Source of the DNA: a bacterium
Lineage (GTDB): Bacteria > UBA9089 > JASEGY01
Direction: 5' to 3'
Length of the DNA stretch: 20,281 bases
NCBI GenBank assembly: GCA_030019105.1
Contig: JASEGY010000017.1
Span: 1-20,281 of the forward strand
The notes beneath the pieces are model-generated. The model saw only the letters and a program-made list of their open reading frames with translations, did not search any database and was not told the origin of the DNA. Below are positions 15,299 through 20,281 of the stretch, piece after piece; position 1 is the stretch's first letter; every line of letters begins with the position of its first letter. The position numbers and the translations under genes are program-made.

Positions 15299-15304
15299 CC
15301 CGAT

Positions 15305-15976
15305 TTATTGAGATGATACCTTTCCCAGCTTCACCCACTTTTCGTCCACCACCAGTTTTCCGCTCCATCTTATCTGAAAAATCTCTTCTAAACCTACCAG
15401 TTCCTGGGCTGCCTTTCTCAACCAGGCCAAGGCAGTCGTCCCGCTCACCTTAATGTCATCCATATCTCTCAGGTGCTCCGCCGTACGTCGGTAAGAGCCT
15501 CTCACTCTTACCACTAAGCTCAACGCCTTGCGTTTGGCTTCTGCCGTAAACCTTCCCCAAAGCTCCAATCCTGGCGGCAGCCACGTGAAGTACTTCGTCT
15601 CGCACAAATGATTAAGACATTGGTATACCTGAGCGCTGCCTTCATGTTTCCTTCCCTCCCTGTCTCTCCATTCCCGGTACCGCTCAAATTGCTTTCTTAC
15701 CTCCTCACTCCCGCAGTCCGGACAGGAAACAGAACGAGGCTGCCACAATTTGATCTCTCCACCGACAGCCTTCTCTAAAAGAACCACTTTCCGATTTTTC
15801 TGCCTTTGAATGCTCTTGCGTTCAGGTGGCTGATTCAGCTCATACTTACCTCTCTTTTCGGTTTCATCTGTTCCCACATCTGATGTATCCTTCCAAATTC
15901 CTCGATCTTTACATCCTGTTTCCCCCTCTCTTCCAAAGCCTCCTGGAGGATATCCATCAACTTGGTTACCATCCAT
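15305..15976 (-). pseudogene. Transposase, zinc-ribbon plus start of DDE domain (truncated)
   Basis: The meaningful frame begins near 15860. It carries a four-cysteine zinc ribbon, CPDCGSEE ... YQCLNHLCETKYF, then a helical segment KRKALSLVVRVRGSYRRTAEHL and VSGTTALAWLRKA. It ends just after the first catalytic strand, GKLVVDEKWVKLGK, where D is the expected first acidic residue of a DDE/rve-type fold. The rest of the catalytic domain is gone: a stop occurs at 15305, next to the heptad hairpin. The arrangement recalls IS6/IS240-like or archaeal-type transposases with zinc ribbons; I do not assign a family. The first 40 codons or so of this frame lie antisense-like within the preceding orf and are probably not native. 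Confidence 0.75.
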
Positions 15977-16377
15977 TCCGAAACCTGCCCTTGATCTATC
16001 TCTCCTCGTTTTATCATCTGGCGCATCTTTTGGCGTATCCGAAGCAAGTCTATCTGCTTTAGCGCCTCCCGAATCCCTCCCCTCGATATCTGCTTAACCA
16101 ATCCCTCGGTCACCAGTTGCCGGGCGATCTCTAATTCCGTGGTATGCCAGTTCATTACCAAAATTTCCTCGATCCTCTTGATAACTTTCTCCGTCAGCTT
16201 CCATTTCTTATGTTCAAGGTTGACCACCTCCGTCATGCCTTCCCTCTCAAGCGCTCTCTTGTAATGATTGGTCCATTGTCGTGATATCCCAAAGGCCTCC
16301 GCCACTTTCCCTTGCCACATAAAAGTTTTCCCATCCTGCTTCTTAAGCAGGCACATTCTGGCTAATTCCGACCGCAA
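15835..16377 (-). pseudogene. Transposase-associated helix-turn-helix protein, N-terminal half of the same element
   Basis: 180 residues from a TTG at 16377. The frame stays open upstream to about 16517 without an ATG (…LTPQVVEISKKDYGWL), so the true start is unclear. It contains an HTH-like segment, GKVAEAFGISRQWTNHYKRALEREG, and a long basic helical region. The following zinc-ribbon/DDE frame is -1 relative to it and overlaps by 142 bp. Either they were one protein now broken by a frameshift, or a two-frame transposase. I see no canonical X-XXY-YYZ slip site in register, so decay is the simpler view. No inverted termini were found. Confidence 0.6.
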
Positions 16378-16526
16378 CCATCCATAGTCTTTCTTAGATA
16401 TTTCTACTACCTGCGGGGTGAGATATTGGATCTTGGAAGAAATAACAGAAATAAGAAGACGGTTTACGTAGGCGCTGTCATAGCAAGAGAGTATAAATAA
16501 ATTCCAGAAAAACAGTTGACAATATT

Positions 16527-16616
16527 ACTCTCGTTCCTACGTTCTGCGTGGGAACGCTACGCAAGACGCTCTGCGTCAGATGGTTGCGCTCCCACGCAGA
16601 GCGTGGGAGCGAGTAG
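16527..16616. repeat. Cluster of three nested palindromes (CGTTCCYACG / GCTCCCACGC family)
   Basis: CGTTCCTACG (16532-16541) pairs with CGTGGGAACG (16547-16556). GACGC-TCT-GCGTC occupies 16565-16577. GCTCCCACGC-AGA-GCGTGGGAGC occupies 16588-16610. The outer edges (CTCTCGTTCC... and ...GGGAGCGAGTAG) can also pair. Repeats of this wording (CTCGTTCCCACGCTCTGCGTGGGA) are, as I remember, widely dispersed in bacterial genomes. Here the cluster lies between the transposase remnant and the WD40 fragment. Confidence 0.8.
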
Positions 16617-16622
16617 GCAATC

Positions 16623-16853
16623 TTGGGGAAAGCAGACATGACCATTAAGATATGGGATGTAGAGAAGAAGGAACTATTAGCTACCCTCCTGGCCAGTGGT
16701 GATGGCTGGGTGATTTTTACTCCGGAGGGGTATTTTGATGGTGAGGGAGAGGGATTAAGACTTCTCCGGTTTAATGCCGGCTTAGTCTCCTATTCTACAG
16801 ATGAGCTAAAGCCCCTCCTCCACCGCCGCCCCCTTCAGCCGCTTTCCCGATAA
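16623..16853 (+). pseudogene. WD40-repeat protein, C-terminal fragment
   Basis: A 76-codon frame begins with A-D-M-T-I-K-I-W-D-V, the end of a WD40 blade. It continues ASGDGWVIFTPEGYFDGEGEG-LRLLRF, which matches from memory the C-terminal tail found after WD40 repeats in large bacterial WD40/caspase-like proteins ('DDWVVVTPDGRFDGS'). Upstream the frame closes at once (TAG in the palindrome cluster) and no other blades are present. The start would be a TTG without a ribosome-binding site. It is a truncated remnant, probably cut by the palindrome insertion. Confidence 0.7.
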
Positions 16854-16876
16854 CTCTCCTTGCGCCTCCTTTGCGT

Positions 16877-17111
16877 CTCTGCGAGTAACCGTTCACGGGG
16901 GTACGAAGGCTGTCATTCCCGCAGAGCTATTTTGTCATTCCCGCGAAAGTGGGAATCCGGAGTCATGCCAAATCGTTGTACAAATCACGCCAGGTAGGAT
17001 TTTCGGCTCAACAATGCGCTGGATTCCCGCTCCCCGATCGGAGTCGAGGACAAGTTTCGCGGGAATGACAACCTCCATGCATTTAGAGGGTGTGAACGGT
17101 TACCTCTGCGA
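16877..17111. mobile_element. 219-bp GTAAC-end MITE with 8-bp target duplication
   Basis: Perfect 12-bp inverted ends GTAACCGTTCAC (16885-16896) and GTGAACGGTTAC (17092-17103), flanked by identical CTCTGCGA at 16877-16884 and 17104-17111. Removing one duplicate and the element restores a continuous ...TTTGCGTCTCTGCGAGAGATT..., which itself reads like the dispersed CGCAGAGACGC repeat. The ends share GTAACYRYTCA with the 13793-13883 element and have the IS66-type GTAA and 8-bp signature. Confidence 0.85.
16933..17070. mobile_element. 138-bp inner inverted-repeat element (TGTCATTCCCGCGAAA ends)
   Basis: Perfect 16-bp inverted ends at 16933-16948 and 17055-17070. The left half holds ATTCCC-N8-GGGAAT (16937-16956) and the right half a matching GGATTCCCGC. 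A 12-bp extra copy of the end (TGTCATTCCCGC) lies at 16911-16922. The element sits inside the 219-bp MITE, so either it inserted into it or it forms its core. No clear target duplication. Confidence 0.8.
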
Positions 17112-17136
17112 GAGATTGAATTCCCCATAAATTTGC

Positions 17137-17165
17137 TTGACAACTTAGCGATAGTTATGTATAAT
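17137..17165 (+). promoter_or_regulatory. Consensus sigma70-type promoter of the toxin-antitoxin operon
   Basis: TTGACA (17137-17142), exactly 17 nt, TATAAT (17160-17165). It is a perfect consensus; start of transcription is expected near 17172. The -35 box lies 25 bp after the MITE's right target duplicate. Confidence 0.92.
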
Positions 17166-17184
17166 ATTATGTGTAACATAATAT
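17164..17184. promoter_or_regulatory. Palindromic operator for the RHH antitoxin
   Basis: ATATTATGT-GTA-ACATAATAT: perfect 9-bp arms around 3 nt, covering the end of the -10 box and the start site. Ribbon-helix-helix antitoxins commonly autorepress through such palindromes, so binding here would block RNA polymerase. The assignment is by position and symmetry. Confidence 0.75.
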
Positions 17185-17204
17185 GGAAAAAGGAGGGTAA
17201 CACA

Positions 17205-17450
17205 ATGAAGACGATTCAGGTTCCAATAGATACACCATTGTTGGAGCAAATAACAGGATGGGCACAGGAAAGGTTTAAGAATAGATCCGACTTTATCAGA
17301 ACTGCCTGTAGATACTTTATCAGACATTTAGAAGAAGTAAAAAAAGACGAGTGCTATGCACGTGGTTATAAGCAGATACCGGAAGAGATTGATATGGCAA
17401 AGGTCTCAGCAGAAATTAGCACACATATAATAGAAAAAGAGGATTGGTAA
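17205..17450 (+). CDS. Ribbon-helix-helix antitoxin of a MazEF-like module
   Basis: 81 residues from the ATG at 17205, fixed by AGGAGGG 8 nt upstream (an earlier in-frame ATG at 17133 lies before the promoter). An RHH/CopG fold is suggested by the N-terminal strand MKTIQVPIDTPL, helix LLEQITGWAQERF, and helix SDFIRTACRYFIRHLEE (28-44). The acidic, less ordered C-terminus (IPEEIDMAKVSAEIS...IEKEDW) is typical of the toxin-neutralising tail. It should dimerise, bind the 17164-17184 palindrome and cap the MazF partner. Its stop codon directly abuts the toxin ATG. Confidence 0.88.
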   Translation: MKTIQVPIDTPLLEQITGWAQERFKNRSDFIRTACRYFIRHLEEVKKDECYARGYKQIPEEIDMAKVSAEISTHIIEKEDW

Positions 17451-17801
17451 ATGAAAAGGGGTGAAATTTGGTGGACAATGCTTCCAGAGCCGGTTGGCCG
17501 CAGACCTGTTCTATTGCTTTCCCGCAATAGAGCCTATGAAGTGCGTAATGCTATCACGGTAGCAGAAATTACTCGGACAATACGCAAGATTCCTGTTGAG
17601 GTAGAATTGGGGAGAGATGATGGGATGCCTAAGAAATGTGCTGTAAACCTTGATACCATAATGACCGTCCCAAAGACACTTATTCAGGAATACATAACTA
17701 CTCTCAGTTGTGATAAGATGGAAAAGGTAGATAAGGCAATAGAATTTGCCTTAGGTATTAGTTTGGGAGACGTTGTTGACTTTGAGCCCAATGGGAGATA
17801 G
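17451..17801 (+). CDS. mazF: MazF/PemK-family mRNA interferase toxin
   Basis: 116 residues, normal for MazF. It starts MKRGEIWWTMLPEPVGRRPVLLL, the family's hallmark opening, and continues with ITVAEITRTIRKIPVEVELG, DDGMPKKCAVNLDTIMTV, and a C-terminal helix KMEKVDKAIEFALGI. By alignment from memory to MazF, the catalytic pair corresponds to R18 (GRRPV) and T41 (EITRT), both present, so the toxin should be active. It would cleave single-stranded mRNA at a short, unknown motif. Zero spacing to the antitoxin gene means tight translational coupling. The module looks intact, unlike the HigB remnant at 4864-5037. Confidence 0.93.
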   Translation: MKRGEIWWTMLPEPVGRRPVLLLSRNRAYEVRNAITVAEITRTIRKIPVEVELGRDDGMPKKCAVNLDTIMTVPKTLIQEYITTLSCDKMEKVDKAIEFALGISLGDVVDFEPNGR

Positions 17802-17985
17802 GGTGGATGTAGGAAAGAATAGATATACTCAAAGGCTATAATAGACAATTAAAGCCCTCCGGTGTGGGAACAAAAAGAACTGATGGAGACTTATTCGGAT
17901 TTCTCTTTAAAGCAATAAAAAAGCTCGTAAGTGGCCGAAACGATGAACAATGCCCACCAGAAAATCTGCGTCCCAAAAAAATTGA

Positions 17986-18014
17986 TTGCACAGGTTGGAA
18001 TCTTGTGGTATATT
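17986..18014 (+). promoter_or_regulatory. Possible promoter reading into the tandem repeat
   Basis: TTGCAC (17986-17991), 17 nt, TATATT (18009-18014), directly followed by three 19-bp tandem repeats. It could drive a small RNA or the distant lolC/E gene (266 bp further). The boxes are only moderate matches. Confidence 0.35.
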
Positions 18015-18071
18015 AAACAGGTGGGAATTGGTGAAACAGGTGGGAATTGGTGAAACAGGTGGGAATTGGTG
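18015..18071 (+). repeat. Tandem repeat, 3 x 19 bp (AAACAGGTGGGAATTGGTG)
   Basis: Three identical, contiguous copies at 18015-18033, 18034-18052 and 18053-18071. Copy number could vary by slippage. Confidence 0.95.
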
Positions 18072-18162
18072 GCTGATGTCAGACGCCAATCAAATCAGTC
18101 GCAGCTGCAAAACTCGGGCGATGTTCATCGTTTCGGCCAATGGCGCTCTGTCATGGGCAGCT

Positions 18163-18196
18163 ACCTTCCCGAAAGCTTTCAAGCTTTCGGGAAGGT
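18163..18196. repeat. Perfect hairpin, 16-bp arms and 2-nt loop
   Basis: ACCTTCCCGAAAGCTT (18163-18178), TC, then its exact complement (18181-18196). Very stable, but with no U-tract on either strand. It sits inside the inverted pair 18123-18224. Confidence 0.85.
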
Positions 18197-18279
18197 GGGA
18201 AGGTGACTGGCCCAAACGATGAACAAGTCTCCCTTGGCGTTCTCTGTGGTTATGATTTGTTGCGGCAGGAGGCCGCGCT

Positions 18280-19509
18280 ATGCTTTATGAACTCTTTATT
18301 GCCTTAAGACACCTGCGATCAAAACAAAAAGAGCGATTCATCTCGGTAATCAGCCTTATTTCTATTGCCGGAGTGGCCCTCGGAGTAGCGGCCCTGATCA
18401 TTGTCCTGGCCGTGATGAATGGTTTTGAACATGACTTGCGAGACAAAATTCTGGGCAACAAAGCCCATCTCTATGTCTTAGGGCCTGGGGGTTCAGCCAT
18501 TCCAGGTTATCAGTCCCTCCTGAATACTCTTAAGGAGACCGATATTGTTGCGGCGGCCCCTTTTATCGAAGGACAGGTCATCCTGAGCACCAAATATGGC
18601 ACCAGGGGAGTAGTGGTGCGGGGGATAGAACCAAAGCTCGAATCAAAGGTCACTATCTTGCCTTCGCAGATTAGCTCAGGGAGTCTGGATTTTAAAGGAA
18701 GAGGAATCCTCGTTGGGCAGGAATTGGCCAGGGAATTAGGACTTGAGCCCGGTGATGAGGTGAATATCTTCTCACCCCGGGAAAGGGACATCCCCTTAGA
18801 TGAATCCACGCCTGTCCTGGCTATGGTTCCTCAGGTGGATAAGTTTAAAGTTACCGGTATATTCACCTCCGGGATGTATGAGTATGATTCTTCTCTGGTG
18901 TATGTTTCCCTGGAAGAGGCCCAGAACTTGTTTCACCTCCCGGAAGCAGTGAGCGGAATCGCGGTTAAAATACCAAATATCTATGAGACTTCTGCGATAG
19001 TCTCTCAGATAGAGGAGGTATTAAAAGGGCCTTATTGGGTTCGCACCTGGAAGGAAATAAACAGGAATTTATTTTCAGCCCTGAAGCTGGAAAAGACAGT
19101 TATGTTTATCCTTCTGGCCCTGATCGTATGCGTGGCGGCCTTTAATATTGCCAGCACCCTGATTATGATTGTCATGGAAAAGACCAGAGAGATCGGTATC
19201 CTTAAATCAATGGGATCAAAGGCCAGGAGTATAATGGCTATTTTTATGTTTGAGGGACTGACTATTGGCCTGTTTGGGGTAATAATAGGATTATTAGGCG
19301 GCCTTGCCGGTTGTGAGATGCTTAAACGATATCAATTTGTTAAGCTTCCCAGCGACGTGTATTACATCAGCACACTCCCTGTTAAGATAGATTATACGGA
19401 TGTTCTTACCATTGTGGTTGCCGCTCTTTGTTTGGGCATTATTTCGACTCTGTATCCGGCATGGTCTGCTGCCCGGCTAGATCCGGTTAGGGCCTTACGA
19501 TATGAATGA
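18280..19509 (+). CDS. lolC: Lipoprotein-releasing ABC transporter permease LolC/LolE
   Basis: 409 residues, typical for LolC/E. It releases outer-membrane-bound lipoproteins from the inner membrane to the periplasmic carrier, with LolD as ATPase. The N-terminus MLYELFIALRHLRSKQKERFISVISLISIAGVALGVAALI gives the cytoplasmic box and first span (about 22-46). A large periplasmic MacB-like domain follows, with MNGFEHDLRDKILG just after the first span. The FtsX-type core has three spans (about 272-296, 318-342, 372-396) and ends P-A-W-S-A-A-R-L-D-P-V-R-A-L-R-Y-E. AGGAGG just upstream supports the ATG at 18280. It overlaps lolD by 8 bp (ATGAATGA). A single permease gene is seen, so the complex may be a homodimer; I cannot tell LolC from LolE. 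Confidence 0.93.
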   Translation: MLYELFIALRHLRSKQKERFISVISLISIAGVALGVAALIIVLAVMNGFEHDLRDKILGNKAHLYVLGPGGSAIPGYQSLLNTLKETDIVAAAPFIEGQVILSTKYGTRGVVVRGIEPKLESKVTILPSQISSGSLDFKGRGILVGQELARELGLEPGDEVNIFSPRERDIPLDESTPVLAMVPQVDKFKVTGIFTSGMYEYDSSLVYVSLEEAQNLFHLPEAVSGIAVKIPNIYETSAIVSQIEEVLKGPYWVRTWKEINRNLFSALKLEKTVMFILLALIVCVAAFNIASTLIMIVMEKTREIGILKSMGSKARSIMAIFMFEGLTIGLFGVIIGLLGGLAGCEMLKRYQFVKLPSDVYYISTLPVKIDYTDVLTIVVAALCLGIISTLYPAWSAARLDPVRALRYE

Positions 19510-20260
19510 GTGGGAAATGCACCGCAGAGACGCAGAGGACGCAGATAAGGCAGATAGTCCTGTGATAGAAGGCATAGATATTTACAAATCTTACCCCTTC
19601 AAAGGCGGCAGCTTGCCTGTCCTGAAAGGGGCCAGTCTCTGTGTGAAAGAAGGGGAGGCCGTCGCGGTAGTTGGTGTCTCGGGAGCCGGCAAAAGCACTC
19701 TCCTTCACCTTTTAGCTGCCCTGGACAGACCGGATAAAGGCCAGGCTATCCTGAACGGACACGATCTGGGAACTTTGTCTGATAAAGAATTAGCCGAAAT
19801 ACGGAATAAGCAGATAGGACTTATCTTCCAATTTCATCATCTTTTACCTGAATTTACCGCCCTGGAAAACTGCTTAATGCCGGCTTTAATCAGTAGAAAA
19901 AGCCCTAAGGCAGTCAGAGAGCGGGCTAAAGAATTATTAGGCCAGGTGGGATTATCTCACCGGCTGGAACATAAACCAACGGAACTTTCCTGCGGAGAAC
20001 AACAACGGGTGGCCATCGCCAGGGCCTTGATTAATAACCCGGGAATTATCCTGGCTGACGAGCCAACCGGGAACCTGGATGAAGGTACATCCCGGGAGAT
20101 ATATGAACTTCTCTTAGGTTTAACCAGAGAAAGTGGACATAGTTTGTTGATCGTTACTCACGACCGGAACCTGGTTAAAGAAGTAAATAGAGTGGTAGAA
20201 TTGAGTAATGGGAAAACGGTAGAGTTGTATACACAGCACGGGCATAAATTGCGATTTTGA
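19502..20260 (+). CDS. lolD: Lipoprotein-releasing ABC transporter ATPase LolD
   Basis: 252 residues; the usual length is about 225-235, the excess being at the N-terminus. Walker A GVSGAGKST (58-66), Q-loop LIFQFHHLLPEFTALEN (Q110), signature LSCGEQQR (162-169), Walker B IILADEPTGNLD (182-193) and H-loop H220. The FHHLLPEFTALEN wording is diagnostic of LolD. The signature's first Gly is Cys (LSGG to LSCG), which is unusual. Residues 6-17 or so (MHRRDAEDADKA) are encoded by the dispersed CGCAGAGACGCAGAGG repeat; the native start was probably nearer VIEGIDIYKSY. It is translationally coupled to the permease by the overlap. Confidence 0.93.
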   Translation: MNEWEMHRRDAEDADKADSPVIEGIDIYKSYPFKGGSLPVLKGASLCVKEGEAVAVVGVSGAGKSTLLHLLAALDRPDKGQAILNGHDLGTLSDKELAEIRNKQIGLIFQFHHLLPEFTALENCLMPALISRKSPKAVRERAKELLGQVGLSHRLEHKPTELSCGEQQRVAIARALINNPGIILADEPTGNLDEGTSREIYELLLGLTRESGHSLLIVTHDRNLVKEVNRVVELSNGKTVELYTQHGHKLRF

Positions 20261-20261
20261 A

Positions 20262-20281
20262 TAGGTTGTAAGTTGTAGGTT
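20262..20281. repeat. Start of another heptad array (GTTGTAA), cut by the window edge
   Basis: TAGGTTGTAAGTTGTAGGTT just after the lolD stop reads as 7-bp units GTTGTAA, GTTGTAG, GTT. It probably continues past the right edge. Confidence 0.45.

Larger units (their letters stand above)
16854..17136. other. Spacer filled by nested repeats
   Basis: No gene is present. It holds a copy of the CGCAGAGACGC-type repeat (about 16861-16884, inverted), the 219-bp miniature element 16885-17103 and, within that, a second element (16933-17070). A 25-bp unique stretch then leads to the toxin-antitoxin promoter. Confidence 0.7.
17933..18224. repeat. Three copies of GGCCGAAACGATGAAC (two direct, one inverted)
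   Basis: 17933-17948 (+), 18123-18138 (inverted, perfect partner of the first) and 18209-18224 (+, one mismatch). The first two bracket a 206-bp segment as a perfect 16-bp inverted repeat. The last two bracket a 102-bp segment that contains the strong hairpin. The same motif occurs at 173-317. Confidence 0.75.
17802..18264. other. Gene-free, repeat-rich spacer upstream of lol genes
   Basis: No coding frame here has a ribosome-binding site or recognisable product. The spacer holds a possible promoter (17986-18014), a 19-bp tandem triplicate (18015-18071), three copies of the GGCCGAAACGATGAAC motif and a strong hairpin (18163-18196). About 125 bp after the toxin stop (17802-17926) show nothing I recognise. 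Confidence 0.6.

Noticed and set aside
15835..15976. Programmed -1 frameshift joining the two transposase frames
   Set aside because: The frames are in -1 relation, but I found no canonical X-XXY-YYZ heptamer in register, and the second frame is truncated anyway.
16937..16956. Neisserial dRS3 repeat (ATTCCC-N8-GGGAAT)
   Set aside because: The pattern matches exactly, but nothing else in the window suggests Neisseria; similar ATTCCCGCGAAAG repeats are widespread, so relatedness is not claimed.
17133..17204. Upstream extension of the antitoxin gene to the ATG at 17133
   Set aside because: It would start before the promoter's -35 box; the ATG at 17205 has the ribosome-binding site and the family N-terminus.
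18163..18196. Intrinsic terminator
   Set aside because: The stem is strong but no T-run follows on either strand.

Overview
The window reads as a chromosomal piece of an uncultured diderm (Gram-negative-type) bacterium. It has a LolC/E–LolD lipoprotein-release pair, an outer-membrane β-barrel protein with a signal peptide, and a heptosyltransferase-like GT9. I cannot assign a phylum from the sequence alone. Spacers are unusually rich in short palindromic and heptad-repeat elements, several of which run into gene starts and stops.

Layout. (1) 1-452: the first 44 codons of a small minus-strand gene cut by the left edge, then a repeat-filled spacer. (2) 453-4313, minus: an OmpP1/FadL/PorV-like outer-membrane protein with its own consensus promoter and a long repeat-filled leader, preceded by a YhaN/SbcC-like coiled-coil ATPase. 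(3) 4321-4856, plus: tRNA-Ser(GCU) with a promoter, then a staphylococcal-nuclease-like gene whose catalytic Glu is replaced. (4) 4864-5037, minus: a HigB toxin gene missing its 3' third and its antitoxin. (5) 5042-15150, minus: a co-directional run of seven genes. Reading 5' to 3' on the minus strand these are ATP-grasp ligase, GT2, GT4 (resembling the exosortase/PEP-CTERM-associated type), UDP-GlcNAc 2-epimerase, GT9, REC-GAF-histidine kinase, and REC-PAS-PAS-kinase-REC hybrid. The first five look like a surface-polysaccharide module, followed by two signalling proteins. (6) 15305-17111: a wreck zone with a truncated two-frame transposase, a palindrome cluster, a WD40 C-terminal fragment and a nested miniature inverted-repeat element. 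(7) 17137-17801, plus: a complete ribbon-helix-helix antitoxin/MazF toxin module with a perfect sigma70-type promoter and a palindromic operator. (8) 17802-18279: a repeat-rich spacer. (9) 18280-20260, plus: lolC/E and lolD.

The most notable signal is a family of small mobile-looking elements. Their termini fit GTAACYRYTCA. Two copies (13793-13883 and 16885-17103) are flanked by perfect 8-bp direct repeats. GTAA ends plus 8-bp duplications are hallmarks of IS66-family transposition, so I infer IS66-type MITEs. Related ends flank cores built of 7-bp tandem units followed by their own reverse complement. Such heptad hairpins, or other repeats, occupy almost every junction of the polysaccharide/kinase run. 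They supply stop codons to two genes, start regions to two or three others, and one insertion duplicated a Shine-Dalgarno sequence.
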